From an uncultured Bacteroidota bacterium (GTDB lineage Bacteria > Bacteroidota > Bacteroidia > Chitinophagales > Chitinophagaceae), in assembly GCA_903877645.1 (NCBI GenBank), contig CAIRES010000011.1:39641-103640 (forward strand): a stretch of 64,000 nt of DNA, given 5' to 3'. This document shows, piece after piece, positions 17,063 to 27,003 of this stretch; the stretch's first letter is position 1; every line of letters starts with the position of its first letter. A program made the position numbers and the translations under genes. Below the pieces are notes generated by a model. The model saw nothing but the letters and a program-made list of their open reading frames with translations. It was not told the origin of the DNA and did no database searches.

Positions 17063-17923
17063 ATGTTACAGATCTCCAACCTTTCCAAGACCTACCCTAA
17101 TGGCGTGAAAGCGCTGCAGGATGTTTCACTCAATATTTCCAATGGTATGTTCGGGCTGCTGGGGCCAAACGGTGCCGGCAAATCGACCCTGATGCGCACC
17201 ATAGCCACATTACAGGATGCGGACTCAGGTACGATCATGTTCAATGGCATAGACGTAGCGAAACAAAAGCCGGAGCTAAGGAAGCAGCTAGGCTACCTGC
17301 CGCAGGAGTTTGGGGTGTACCCAAAGGTATCGGCAGAGGAAATGCTGCATTATATAGCGAGGCTCAAGGGCATCACCAATGATAAAGAACGCAAGGAACT
17401 TGTAAAAGCGTTGCTGGAGCAGGTGAACCTCTATAACCACCGCAAGAAGGCACTGGGCGGCTACTCGGGTGGCATGAAGCAGCGGTTTGGCATAGCACAG
17501 GCGCTGATAGGTGAGCCGAAACTCATTATTGTGGATGAACCAACGGCAGGACTGGACCCGGCTGAGCGGCTGCGCTTTAATAACCTGCTGAGTGAGATAG
17601 GCGAGAATATCATAGTGATCCTCTCTACCCATATAGTGGACGATGTGAGCGCCCTGTGCAATGATATGGCTATCATAGCAGGTGGCAAAGTGGTGCAACG
17701 CGGCAACCCGGAGGACCTTGTACGTACACTTGAGAACAGGGTATGGAGCAAGCGGGTGCAAAAAGACGAGGTGTCGAAATACCAGGCAGAGTATAAAATG
17801 ATACTTGCGAAGCTATCAGGCGGCTCGATGATGGTATACGTGAACAGCGACACCGATCCGGGCAATGGCTTTAAGGCGGAAAAAGCCAGCCTCGAGGACC
17901 TTTACTTTGCAAACATCTCCTAA
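17063..17923 (+). CDS. ABC transporter ATP-binding protein (ABC-2 type)
   Basis: 286 residues from the ATG at 17063; a TTG 33 bases upstream gives a poor extension. Walker A GPNGAGKST lies at about residues 34-42, signature GGYSGGMKQR near 134-143, Walker B LIIVDEPTAGLDP near 155, then the H-loop ILSTHIVDD. It is the nucleotide-binding subunit for the permease/peptidase fusion that begins 18 bases after its stop, so the two form one operon. ABC-2 exporters of this class move unknown substrates, and in fusions with an M1 peptidase the substrate is likely a peptide or surface-protein-derived molecule. Confidence 0.93.
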   Translation: MLQISNLSKTYPNGVKALQDVSLNISNGMFGLLGPNGAGKSTLMRTIATLQDADSGTIMFNGIDVAKQKPELRKQLGYLPQEFGVYPKVSAEEMLHYIARLKGITNDKERKELVKALLEQVNLYNHRKKALGGYSGGMKQRFGIAQALIGEPKLIIVDEPTAGLDPAERLRFNNLLSEIGENIIVILSTHIVDDVSALCNDMAIIAGGKVVQRGNPEDLVRTLENRVWSKRVQKDEVSKYQAEYKMILAKLSGGSMMVYVNSDTDPGNGFKAEKASLEDLYFANIS

Positions 17924-17941
17924 CCTTTTTAATAAGATACC

Positions 17942-20900
17942 ATGTTCGGTTCCATATTTTCATTTGAGGTGAGGCGACTTGTCAAGTCAATGTCCACCTA
18001 TATTTATTTTGCTATTCTCTTACTGGTCACTTTTTTTGTGGCATTACTTGCCGGCGGCGCATTTCCTGAAGCTAACTTCAACATTGGCGGAGAGAAGATC
18101 TTTGCTAATGCGCCATTAGTGATAGACGCATTCTTTGCGTCTGTCACCAACTATATAGGCATCATCATTGTGGTGGCAGTGGTGGGTAACGCTGTGCTGA
18201 ACGACTTCAGGAGCAATACCTATACGATGATCTTTACCACCCCGGTATCCAAATTCAGCTACCTGTTCGGGCGGTTCTCGGGGTCTATGCTCATTACCCT
18301 GCTGATACTTACCGGGCCAGCCTGGGGTATGATGCTCGGCTATTCCAGCCCATGGGTGAGCCACGATAAGATCACTGCTTTTCAGTTGTCGTCTTATATC
18401 TATGCCTATCTGCAGTCTGTTGTACACAATGCGATATTGTTTGGGACTATCTTCTTTTCAGTAAGCCTTATATCAAGGGATATATTCGTGATCTGGTTGT
18501 CGCTGATCATTTTCTATGTGGCCACTGGCATCTCCAATTCTATATTCAGCTCATTAGACAAACAGACAGTAGCCGCGCTGGTAGACCCAATGGGCAATTT
18601 CGCGAAGCGCACCATCAGCAAAACATGGAGCACTTATGACAAGAACCACCTGCAATACAGGCTCACCGGCCTGTTCCTCATCAACAGGCTGATATGGATG
18701 GGTATGGCCGCGCTGATATGGGTCATAGGGTATTCTTACTTCTCGTTTTCTTCCAGCCCACGCAGGCTCTTCCTGCGCAAGCCAAAACTGGCAGATAATG
18801 CAAAACTTACCTTTGTGCCTGTATTCTTCAATAAGGACAGCTTACCGAAAACAACCAGGTCGTTTACGACAGGCAGTAACCTGCGCAACTTATGGGGCCT
18901 CTCGCTGAACGAATGCCGCACCCTTTGGCGCAATATCTATTTCCGGATCATCATGCTGTTCGGCATGTTGTTCCTGTTCATTGCCTCTATGCAGATCGGC
19001 AAGATGTATGACACCACCATATATCCGGTAACCTATAGAATGGTAGAAGCTTTTGGCGGCACCTTTATGCTGTTCATGGTCATACTTACTATCATGTTCA
19101 GCGGGGAGTTGGTGTGGCGCGCTCGCGATTTCAGGATGAGTAATATACTTGATGCGCTCCCTGTACCTAATTGGGTATTTTATATCAGCAAGCTTGCAGG
19201 GCTCATTTTTATGCAGGTGTTGCTTTTCAGTATCATCATGTTTTGCGGCATTATCGTGCAGCTCTTCAAGGGCTACACCCACTTAGAGCTGCTATTGTAC
19301 ATCAAATATCTATTCGGGTTCAAACTCATCGACCTGGTGCTGCTGGCTGTACTTGCCGTGTTTGTACAGACATTGGTCCGCAATAAATACCTGGGGTACT
19401 TGATCGTTGCGCTGTTCTATTTCTGGAATGGCACCTTCGCATCGCTGATGCTGAAACACAATCTATTGATCTTCTCATCGGATCCCGGCCTTATGTATTC
19501 GGATATGAATAAGTTTGGTCATGCCGTATTCCCATTCTTTATCTTTAAACTGTATTGGGGCGCATTCTGCATTATGCTGGCCGCCTTATCATCCATGCTC
19601 TGGGCGAGAGGTAGCGAAGCCGGCCTGAAGCTGAGAATGGCTGCTGCCGGGAACAAGGACAACAGGTCGTCGTGGATGGTATTCACTACAGGGTTGTTGG
19701 TTTTTGTAGTATGTGGCGGGTTTATTTATTTCAATACGAATGTGGAAAATAAATTCATGACCGACTTTAAAGGTGAAGAAGTGCGTGCTGAATATGAAAA
19801 GAAGTATAAAAAATATGAACACTGCCCACAACCCAAAATAACAGATGTGCAGTTGAATGTAGATATATTCCCGGATACCCGGAGCCTGCACTCCGCCGGC
19901 ACTTACATACTCAAAAATAAAACGGCAAGCATCATAGATTCCATTGAACTGGTGATGCCCAACAGTGTAAAAACAAATACGCTGCAATTCTCCAGGCCAT
20001 CGACTATGCTGCTCAATGATTCTGATCATGACTTCCGCATCTATAAACTGGCGCAGCCATTGCAACCCGGCGACACTATTACGCTTGCCTTTAACGTGGA
20101 CATGATCCCTAAAGGATTTGAGCATGACTTCAGCGGGCTGAGCACACCGATATACAATGGCACATTTGTTAATAATTTTTCTTTCCTGCCATCTATAGGA
20201 TATGCCCCCGAGGGGGAACTGTCGGATAATAACCAAAGAAAAAAACACGGACTGGGTTACCGCATCACTGCGCTGCCGATAACCGATACGGCAGCCTACC
20301 AGACCAACTGCATTACCCGCGATGCAGATTTCATAACCTTTGATGCCATAGTAAGCACAGTGCCCGATCAAACGGCCATTGCCCCTGGCTACCTGCAACG
20401 CGAATGGACGGAGAATGGCCGACACTATTTCCATTACAAGATGGATACCAAGATCCTGAATTTCTATTCCTTCCTTTCGGCACGCTACGAACTGAAGAAA
20501 GAAAAATGGAATGATGTGAACCTGGAAATATACTACACCAAAGGCCATGAATATGACCTGGATCGTATGTTCAAGGGTATCAAAAAGTCACTGGACTATT
20601 ATAGCACACAATATGGGCCATACCAGCACAAGCAGGTGCGCATCATCGAATTCCCAAGGTACTCAACCTTCGCACAGTCGTTCCCCAATACCATCCCGTT
20701 CTCAGAAGGCATAGGCTTTATTGCCGATGTGGACGACAGTGATAAGGATGGAGTGGATTATCCTTTCTTTGTAACTGCCCATGAGGTAGCTCACCAATGG
20801 TGGGCCCATCAGGTAATAGGCGCCGATGTAGAAGGTTCTGTGATCCTTTCAGAATCCTTGGCACAATACAGCGCCATTATGGTATTGGAAAAAGAATATG

Positions 20901-21559
20901 GCGAGGATAAGACAAAGAAATTCCTGCGTATGGAGATGGACCAATACCTGACCTCCCGTGCCGGAGAATCGGAAAAAGAAAAGCCACTGGCCTATATAGA
21001 CCCCGGACAAGGATATATACGCTACCAGAAAGGAGGGTTTGTACTGCACTCGCTGAATAAATACATAGGCACCGACAGCCTGAACCATGCGCTGAAGCGC
21101 TTTGATGAACGTTATGCGTTCCAGGGGCCTCCCTACCCTACATCAATGGACCTGCTGGCCATGATCCGCCAGTCGACACCGGATTCGCTGCAATATTTTG
21201 TGACAGACATCTTTCAGAAGATAACGATCTATGACAACAAAGTAACTGCGGCAAAATCACATAAAGAAGGTACGCAGTACCTCGTCGATGTAACTGTAGA
21301 TGCGCAAAAGATGTATGCGGATAGCACCGGGAAAGAAACGCCTGCTACCGGCGACAATTATATAGAGATAGGCGTATACAAAAACAAAAAAGACCTTTCC
21401 TCTATACAAATGTATAAGCTGAAACAAGGCGAGAACAAACTGTCGATACCGGTAAGCGAAAAACCTTACAAAGTAGTGATAGACCCTCGCATGCTGCTGA
21501 TAGACAAGAAGCTGGATGATAACGAGCTGAAACTGGATGAAGATGTGGCGAAGAAGTAA
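17942..21559 (+). CDS. ABC-2 permease fused to an M1-family (gluzincin) aminopeptidase
   Basis: 1205 residues. The N-terminal half (about residues 1-600) contains two sets of hydrophobic segments of ABC-2 permease type (for example 20-45, 55-85, 100-140, 470-520). From about 620 to the end it is an M1-like extracytoplasmic region, with the zinc motif HEVAH (His947, Glu948, His951) and the third ligand glutamate at 971 (LSESLAQYS), 19 residues after the second His. The classical GAMEN exopeptidase motif is not seen; the equivalent site reads FPNTIPFSEG. The fusion is a known but little-studied architecture. A perfect hairpin terminator follows. Confidence 0.9.
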   Translation: MFGSIFSFEVRRLVKSMSTYIYFAILLLVTFFVALLAGGAFPEANFNIGGEKIFANAPLVIDAFFASVTNYIGIIIVVAVVGNAVLNDFRSNTYTMIFTTPVSKFSYLFGRFSGSMLITLLILTGPAWGMMLGYSSPWVSHDKITAFQLSSYIYAYLQSVVHNAILFGTIFFSVSLISRDIFVIWLSLIIFYVATGISNSIFSSLDKQTVAALVDPMGNFAKRTISKTWSTYDKNHLQYRLTGLFLINRLIWMGMAALIWVIGYSYFSFSSSPRRLFLRKPKLADNAKLTFVPVFFNKDSLPKTTRSFTTGSNLRNLWGLSLNECRTLWRNIYFRIIMLFGMLFLFIASMQIGKMYDTTIYPVTYRMVEAFGGTFMLFMVILTIMFSGELVWRARDFRMSNILDALPVPNWVFYISKLAGLIFMQVLLFSIIMFCGIIVQLFKGYTHLELLLYIKYLFGFKLIDLVLLAVLAVFVQTLVRNKYLGYLIVALFYFWNGTFASLMLKHNLLIFSSDPGLMYSDMNKFGHAVFPFFIFKLYWGAFCIMLAALSSMLWARGSEAGLKLRMAAAGNKDNRSSWMVFTTGLLVFVVCGGFIYFNTNVENKFMTDFKGEEVRAEYEKKYKKYEHCPQPKITDVQLNVDIFPDTRSLHSAGTYILKNKTASIIDSIELVMPNSVKTNTLQFSRPSTMLLNDSDHDFRIYKLAQPLQPGDTITLAFNVDMIPKGFEHDFSGLSTPIYNGTFVNNFSFLPSIGYAPEGELSDNNQRKKHGLGYRITALPITDTAAYQTNCITRDADFITFDAIVSTVPDQTAIAPGYLQREWTENGRHYFHYKMDTKILNFYSFLSARYELKKEKWNDVNLEIYYTKGHEYDLDRMFKGIKKSLDYYSTQYGPYQHKQVRIIEFPRYSTFAQSFPNTIPFSEGIGFIADVDDSDKDGVDYPFFVTAHEVAHQWWAHQVIGADVEGSVILSESLAQYSAIMVLEKEYGEDKTKKFLRMEMDQYLTSRAGESEKEKPLAYIDPGQGYIRYQKGGFVLHSLNKYIGTDSLNHALKRFDERYAFQGPPYPTSMDLLAMIRQSTPDSLQYFVTDIFQKITIYDNKVTAAKSHKEGTQYLVDVTVDAQKMYADSTGKETPATGDNYIEIGVYKNKKDLSSIQMYKLKQGENKLSIPVSEKPYKVVIDPRMLLIDKKLDDNELKLDEDVAKK

Positions 21560-21572
21560 TAGTCACTTCCAT

Positions 21573-21616
21573 ATAAAGAGAGAACCCGGAACAAATGTTC
21601 CGGGTTCTCTCTTTAT
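21573..21616 (+). terminator. Strong bidirectional hairpin terminator
   Basis: Perfect 21-bp arms (21573-21593 and 21596-21616) around a 2-base centre, GC-rich in the core, placed between the convergent ABC/M1 fusion and the outer-membrane barrel gene. Confidence 0.85.
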
Positions 21617-21633
21617 GAAAAAAATAGGTGATC

Positions 21634-22521
21634 TTATTTTTTCGTTTTAGTAGTAGTCGTTTTAGTTGTCGTCTTTGTAGTCTTCGTTGTTTTTGCAGGC
21701 GCTTTCTTATTGAATTTATAAGTCAGGCCTATCATCAGGCCGGCAGAGGCACTGTTGGTAGCTGAACGACCTGAGCCATAAAAATTACCAGCGGTAACAC
21801 CGCCAAAGGATAATGTAGCATCTTTCTTCTCCACATCACCCAAGCCATATTCGAGGCGAAGGTCGGCAGTCAATACAATATTGGAAGTAATATTAATGCC
21901 GGCGCCTACACCCAGCACTCCATCAATAGTCATCTTCTTATACATATCCGAAGCCTGTTGATCTACTCCTTTGAACCACATGTTATTGCCATTCACAGAA
22001 TAAGACACAGCGCTGATCATATCGATCTGCGGGCCTATGAACGAATGAAAATATACTTTTTTATCTGTATTCCCGGTATACCTGAACAAGATAGGTATTT
22101 TAATGTTAGTGAACTTGGTTTCTGCAGTATAAGAAGCTCCTGTAACCAAAGGATCTCCATTATCACTTGCAATGGCACTAAAAGCATTACTCATTACCTT
22201 TCCATCAGGATTTGCCACCGCAACTCCCTTATACCCCTGGCCCTGGTGGGTATAGATAAAATCCACTTCTACACCCATGTGATTGTTAAATGTGTAAGCC
22301 GCGGTGATCCCGATCGGTATATGTATCTTCTGGCTAAAGTCCAGTTCCTGGCCGGCAGCCTGGTCTTCCTTGTTAATGAGTGTGGAAGATTGAACGCCTG
22401 AATTAAGGCCGAGCTCAAATCCTTTTTGGGCATAAGCATGTGTGCCTGCGATAGAGAGAGCCACCAGGGCAAGGGCTTTCGCACCTTTGGTGGTGTGTTG
22501 CAGTAGAGTGGTTTTGGTCAT
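21634..22521 (-). CDS. Outer-membrane beta-barrel (PorT/OmpW-like) protein with Lys/Thr-rich tail
   Basis: 295 residues with a long signal region (MTKTTLLQHTTKGAKALALV..., cleavage after HAYA near residue 31). Mature sequence shows the alternating pattern of an 8-stranded small barrel: FELGLNSGVQSSTL, PIGITAAYTFNNHMGVEVDF, IPILFRYTG, and the C-terminal strand ASAGLMIGLTYKFNKK. After the barrel comes about 24 residues of Lys/Thr repeats (for example KTTKTTKTTTKTTTT). The tail's role is unknown; a periplasmic or surface-exposed charged stretch is possible. It converges on the ABC/M1 gene with a shared hairpin terminator. Confidence 0.87.
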   Translation of the reverse strand: MTKTTLLQHTTKGAKALALVALSIAGTHAYAQKGFELGLNSGVQSSTLINKEDQAAGQELDFSQKIHIPIGITAAYTFNNHMGVEVDFIYTHQGQGYKGVAVANPDGKVMSNAFSAIASDNGDPLVTGASYTAETKFTNIKIPILFRYTGNTDKKVYFHSFIGPQIDMISAVSYSVNGNNMWFKGVDQQASDMYKKMTIDGVLGVGAGINITSNIVLTADLRLEYGLGDVEKKDATLSFGGVTAGNFYGSGRSATNSASAGLMIGLTYKFNKKAPAKTTKTTKTTTKTTTTKTKK

Positions 22522-22563
22522 ACAGGGGGGTTGAAAAGGTTAATAATGAAATAATGTATGTTT

Positions 22564-22571
22564 CAAATGTA
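22564..22571 (-). promoter_or_regulatory. Bacteroidota -7 box (TACATTTG) for the barrel gene
   Basis: Exact match on the minus strand, 42 bases before the ATG at 22521, in an AT-rich region. Confidence 0.45.
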
Positions 22572-22636
22572 CATAAATATTTTTTTGTAAAGAAGTGTTT
22601 TGCTATTGAAGTGTTTAAAACATACCATGCGATAAA

Positions 22637-22662
22637 TTTACCGCTAAGGCGCAGAGACGCTA
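22637..22662. repeat. CGCTAAGGCGCAGAGACGC-type intergenic repeat
   Basis: CCGCTAAGGCGCAGAGACGC is one of the widely scattered intergenic words also found in unrelated bacteria; here it lies between the barrel gene and the next gene. Confidence 0.4.
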
Positions 22663-22706
22663 AGCCCTATCATATAAAGGGTTCCTTACAGAAATCAGCG
22701 GGGATT

Positions 22707-23411
22707 TTACGCAAGATGTTTCACCAAAACTCTCTTGGCAACTGGCAGCAGTGTTTCATTGAAAGGCACACTGAGAGGAAATTCTATTTTATATACAGCA
22801 GGATTAGGCAATGCCCTGATGGTGCGGATAATATCCAGTTTTATCTGCTCGTAGGTATTCGAAAGGTTTTTGGTGCGGGTATCCAGGTAGGTCATTTTAA
22901 TACTCCTGTACCGTGCATTTTTGTGCTCAAACAGCGCTATTGTATAATTATATACCCTCACCTCGGTATAATCGCCATAGCGGATCAATACATAACCTTC
23001 GTCTTTGTATAGCGGCACTATACCCACAGGCTCTATCTGCAATTGCTGCTCCACAAAATCATATATCTGTGCACCCTCGCTGATGGTTGCTTTCATTTCA
23101 TCGAGCGCATACAAAGTTATATGCTCCAGCTCCTGCATCAGGTCATCATCGGCCAGTATGCGCTCATATACCAGTTCCAACCTTTGCAAAGCCGAAATGT
23201 TCAATTTTTGGGGAAACCGCTCCTGCAAAAAATGCTTGTTCTGCTGAAATTCAAGCAGATTATTGTAATGCGCCACTATATCGGCCAGTTGCGGATACAA
23301 TTTCGTTTCGTTAAACGACCTTTTTACCTCCTGTAGGTAGGCCAGCAGGCGGTATTTCTGCAATTCAAAGTCAATATACCCTTCCATGAACCATGTTTCG
23401 CTGAGTGCCAT
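22707..23411 (-). CDS. Hypothetical soluble protein
   Basis: 234 residues, no signal peptide or membrane segment. The N-half is helical and charged (EGYIDFELQKYRLLAYLQEV, DLMQELEHITLYALDEMK), the C-half more beta-rich (GYVLIRYGDYTEVRVYNYT, RYRSIKMTYLDTRT). I do not recognise the family, and there are no catalytic motifs. The neighbour to the right is a divergent large T9SS gene about 280 bases away, so it is probably transcribed alone. The coding frame is well supported by length and composition. Confidence 0.75.
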   Translation of the reverse strand: MALSETWFMEGYIDFELQKYRLLAYLQEVKRSFNETKLYPQLADIVAHYNNLLEFQQNKHFLQERFPQKLNISALQRLELVYERILADDDLMQELEHITLYALDEMKATISEGAQIYDFVEQQLQIEPVGIVPLYKDEGYVLIRYGDYTEVRVYNYTIALFEHKNARYRSIKMTYLDTRTKNLSNTYEQIKLDIIRTIRALPNPAVYKIEFPLSVPFNETLLPVAKRVLVKHLA

Positions 23412-23693
23412 AGCCCTATATGTTTGTTCTAAAGTTAGTACAACAAATGCAATGCCAGACCCTTCCTATTTAAACGATAAAACGCCGATACACCCCATAA
23501 AACATGGAAAACGGTATTTTGCTATCGAAATTTGTTTATTTTTACGGATAATAAACATTATTAAGTGTAACATACTTTTAATGGAAGTACCATTATGCTC
23601 ACCGGGCACAGGGGTATTTTGCATTTTGATGTTATTCAGAGCGGTGTTTAAACCACGAATATTTACTGCTATATGCTAACTAAAACAGGCTTT

Positions 23694-26600
23694 ATGAAGA
23701 AATTTTTTCCTTTGATCCTTTTTGTGTTATTCTCGTTTGCATCGAATGCGCAAACCGCATTCTTCACCCTGACTACTACCCCATGTAATAACGATGGTGT
23801 ACTTACAGGCCACTTCACCGGCCTGACGACACCGCTTACCGTATCGTGGCAAACATATGGCACATCGGGCACCATTATCACCCACACCTCTGTGACCGGC
23901 CTTTCGGATGCACTCACGGGCTATTCGGGTGGCCCGGTGCTGGTTACCGCTACAGATATTCATGGAGCCACGGCCAGCAGCAGTTATGCCGGAATGCCCC
24001 CAATAACTATATGCACACTTACTTCGTTTGCCGCTATTTGCCCGGCGCTGGATACTTTATCAGCAAAGGCCTGCACCGGCACAGCCCCTTATACCTACCA
24101 GTGGTATGACGTTTCTTCATCTGCAATTGTGGGCACGGGCGATTCAATCGCATTGCCTGCAGGCCATACTTATGGCGTGACAGTACGGGATGCACATGGC
24201 TGTACTTATGGCGCATTGGTGGACCCTTATTTATCCGAATACGCGGGCCTTTCTCCTTCTTTCTCTGATATTATCTCTACCACCACGGCCAATTGTACTG
24301 ATGGCACAGCCTCTGTTACCCCTTTTGGCGGCATGGCACCGTTCACTTACTTGTGGAGTAATGGCGCTACAACTGAAACGATCACCGGCCTTACTACCGG
24401 CACTTACAAAGCAGTAGTGACCGATGCAACAGGCTGTAAAGATTCCGTATTTGCATCCGTGCCACAATCTCTTCTGATCACAGCTCCTGTAACTTCACTC
24501 ACCACCACCTGCGGCACACACAGCGGCAGCGTTACAGCAGCGGGCACAGGCGGAACGGCACCCTATACTTACGTATGGAGCAACGGCGTTACCGGGGCAT
24601 CACAGACCGGTCTTGCTGCAGGCTTCTACAGTGTGAATATTACCGATGCAAACGGATGTACCGGCACCGACGGGGCCAGCGTTAGTTCGCTTTCACCGAT
24701 CGTATTTACGTACACTGCCACACCCAGCCTGTGTACTACCCCATCAGGCACAGCTACACTCGCTATTTCCGGTGGTACAGCGCCATACAGCATAGCATGG
24801 TATACCTATCCTGCACGCACGGGCCTTACGGCTACCAGCCTCACCTACGGCACATACAGCTTCCACGTTACTGATGCTACCGGCTGCGCACAGGATGGCT
24901 CACTTTCTATACCACCAATTGATGTGGTGAGCGCCAGTTACCTCGCTACGCCAGCCGTATGTACTTTATCTAACGGCAGCATCACTGTATATCCTACAGG
25001 CGGTGTAGCGCCATACGCGTATTCATGGGCAGGAGGCGGCAGTTCTGCAACACTTTCCAGCAAACCCGCAGGCACTTATGCAGTAACCATTACCGACTTT
25101 GCCGGCTGCAAAACAACAGAGAACATTTATCTCCCCTACAGCGCTTCTTTGGGCGTTGGCATCACTTCTACCCCGTCATCATGCATCTTCAACAGCGATG
25201 GCATAGACAGTGCTGTAGTATGGGGCGGCACTGGTCCTTATTCTTACTCATGGAGCAGCGGTGGCTCTACACCTGTTATCTCTGCATTGCCTTACGGGCC
25301 TTATGCAGTGACAGTAACAGATGCCGCAGGATGCACCTCGCACAGCGACTATTCTTTTGTTGATTACGACCACAGCACCAGCGATTGTTATTGTATTATA
25401 TCCGGCACTGTATTCAATGATGCCAACGGCAACTGTATACAGGACGCCGGCGAAGCAGGAATAGGCAATATACAGATACACATTGCAGGCAGCACACCCG
25501 ACGCAGGCTACACTTATACCGACAATAGCGGCAACTATTCTTACAAAGTACGCTCAGGCGCTTATACTGTTTCTGAAACCGTGTTGCCATTCTTCAGCCT
25601 TGCATCATGCCAGACAAATAATATCCCAGTAGTAGTTTCTGCTGCGAGCAACTGTGTACATACTGTAAATTTTGCCGACTCGCTGGACAGCGTACATGAC
25701 ATGCACATCAGTACCTGGGATTATTCTGCACCCGGTGCAGTACCCGGCCGCACCTACACGCAGGTATCTATCATCAGCAATGATGGTACTGTAACTGAAG
25801 ATTCTGTATTGGCCAGCTACACCGCAGGCGGGTTCATCTTCTCGCCAACTTTTGCCCCGGGCGGATACTTTAACGGAGGCTCCAGCTACTATAATACCGC
25901 AGACAGCTTCACCAGTCTTGAACCCTCTGCTTCCAAACAATTCTTTATGAGCTATCCTGTACCGGCTGACCTGCCTACAGGCATCAGCATTGTATTCAAA
26001 GACTCTGTAGCGTATAAAGGCCCTATGACCAAGGTATCAACAGACTACACACCCACTAATAACTTTAACTCCTTCGCTACAACTACTACAAACAATACCG
26101 CAGCTAACTTCAAAGAGGTTTATCCGAAAGGCACCGGAGCCGCGGGCACTATCTCTTATACCGATTCGGTGTTGGAATACATGGTACACTTCCAGAACAC
26201 AGGCTTGTTCTCTGCTGAGAATGTAGTGATCATAGACACTATAGACAACAACCTGAACTGGACCACGCTTCGCCCTGAGTTTGAGTCTGCTCCGTGCAAA
26301 GTAAACATGCAGCAGGTAGGCGCTTATAAGATCGTTAAATTCACCTTCACCGATATCAACCTGCCGCCAGCATCATTCGATGCTGTGCGCAGCAATGGTA
26401 TGCTCACGTATACACTGCACATCAACAGCGGTGGCAGTGTAGGCACTACTTACAAGAACCACGCTTCGGTATATCTTGATGATATGGCGCCTGCTATGAC
26501 CAACACTACACTCAATACGCTGGGTACCGCAGCTCCTGCCAACAATGTATCAGTACCGGTTGTTAGCCTGGGTAGTTCATTCGCAGTGTATCCAAACCCT

Positions 26601-26825
26601 GCAAGCAACACCTTCAATGCCGTGATCAACAGCGCTACAGCCACTACAGGCGATCTGAAAGTAAGTGACATTACCGGCCGCACATTGATCACAAAGACTG
26701 TTGACGCACAGAAAGGCACTCAAACAGTTTCTGTAAATGTGGCCACCCTTGCACCGGGTACTTATTTTGTAACCTACAGCTCAATTGGCGCTACAACAAC
26801 ACAAAAACTGGTGATCATCAAATAA
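23694..26825 (+). CDS. Giant SprB-repeat surface protein with T9SS type A sorting domain (copy 1)
   Basis: 1043 residues from the ATG at 23694 (MKKFFPLILFVLFSFASNAQ), a clean signal peptide; the frame extends upstream 7 codons. After an N-terminal region come six SprB-type repeats of about 75-80 residues (about 120-565), each with GG.APY.Y.WSNGAT, then a TGLTAGTY.V.VTDA.GC core. Next are an SdrD-like B domain (about 565-650, ISGTVFNDANGNCIQDAGEA), a DUF11-like domain (from about 823, EYMVHFQNTG) and a C-terminal T9SS type A domain (from about 960, VYPNPASNTF). It is likely an adhesin or surface filament secreted by T9SS. Its tandem paralogue follows. Confidence 0.91.
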   Translation: MKKFFPLILFVLFSFASNAQTAFFTLTTTPCNNDGVLTGHFTGLTTPLTVSWQTYGTSGTIITHTSVTGLSDALTGYSGGPVLVTATDIHGATASSSYAGMPPITICTLTSFAAICPALDTLSAKACTGTAPYTYQWYDVSSSAIVGTGDSIALPAGHTYGVTVRDAHGCTYGALVDPYLSEYAGLSPSFSDIISTTTANCTDGTASVTPFGGMAPFTYLWSNGATTETITGLTTGTYKAVVTDATGCKDSVFASVPQSLLITAPVTSLTTTCGTHSGSVTAAGTGGTAPYTYVWSNGVTGASQTGLAAGFYSVNITDANGCTGTDGASVSSLSPIVFTYTATPSLCTTPSGTATLAISGGTAPYSIAWYTYPARTGLTATSLTYGTYSFHVTDATGCAQDGSLSIPPIDVVSASYLATPAVCTLSNGSITVYPTGGVAPYAYSWAGGGSSATLSSKPAGTYAVTITDFAGCKTTENIYLPYSASLGVGITSTPSSCIFNSDGIDSAVVWGGTGPYSYSWSSGGSTPVISALPYGPYAVTVTDAAGCTSHSDYSFVDYDHSTSDCYCIISGTVFNDANGNCIQDAGEAGIGNIQIHIAGSTPDAGYTYTDNSGNYSYKVRSGAYTVSETVLPFFSLASCQTNNIPVVVSAASNCVHTVNFADSLDSVHDMHISTWDYSAPGAVPGRTYTQVSIISNDGTVTEDSVLASYTAGGFIFSPTFAPGGYFNGGSSYYNTADSFTSLEPSASKQFFMSYPVPADLPTGISIVFKDSVAYKGPMTKVSTDYTPTNNFNSFATTTTNNTAANFKEVYPKGTGAAGTISYTDSVLEYMVHFQNTGLFSAENVVIIDTIDNNLNWTTLRPEFESAPCKVNMQQVGAYKIVKFTFTDINLPPASFDAVRSNGMLTYTLHINSGGSVGTTYKNHASVYLDDMAPAMTNTTLNTLGTAAPANNVSVPVVSLGSSFAVYPNPASNTFNAVINSATATTGDLKVSDITGRTLITKTVDAQKGTQTVSVNVATLAPGTYFVTYSSIGATTTQKLVIIK

Positions 26826-26848
26826 TACATTTTAAAGTCAGAATATGG

Positions 26849-26883
26849 AAAAAGCCCGGTGGTCTATGGCTACCGGGCTTTTT
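26849..26883 (+). terminator. Hairpin terminator between the two SprB-repeat genes
   Basis: Perfect 12-bp arms (26849-26860 AAAAAGCCCGGT; 26872-26883 ACCGGGCTTTTT), 11-base loop, with an immediate T-run: a canonical intrinsic terminator. The second gene therefore has its own promoter. Confidence 0.85.
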
Positions 26884-26957
26884 CTTTCCGTATATCTTCC
26901 CGACTTTATTAATCATTGGCAATATGAAAAAATAAATATTTTAACCAGTTACAAACA

Positions 26958-26976
26958 TCGGCACATTTATTGCCGA
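26958..26976 (+). other. Leader hairpin before SprB-repeat copy 2
   Basis: TCGGCA and TGCCGA pair around a 7-base loop, 27 bases before the ATG at 27004. It could sit in the 5' leader or be an operator; there is no further evidence. Confidence 0.3.
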
Positions 26977-27003
26977 CAATAAGTGTAATAAAAACTCACG
27001 ATT

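Noticed and set aside
19589..20548. 319-residue ORF antisense to the ABC/M1 fusion
   Set aside because: Lies fully inside the complement of a coherent gene; composition is not protein-like (many Cys, His, Tyr).
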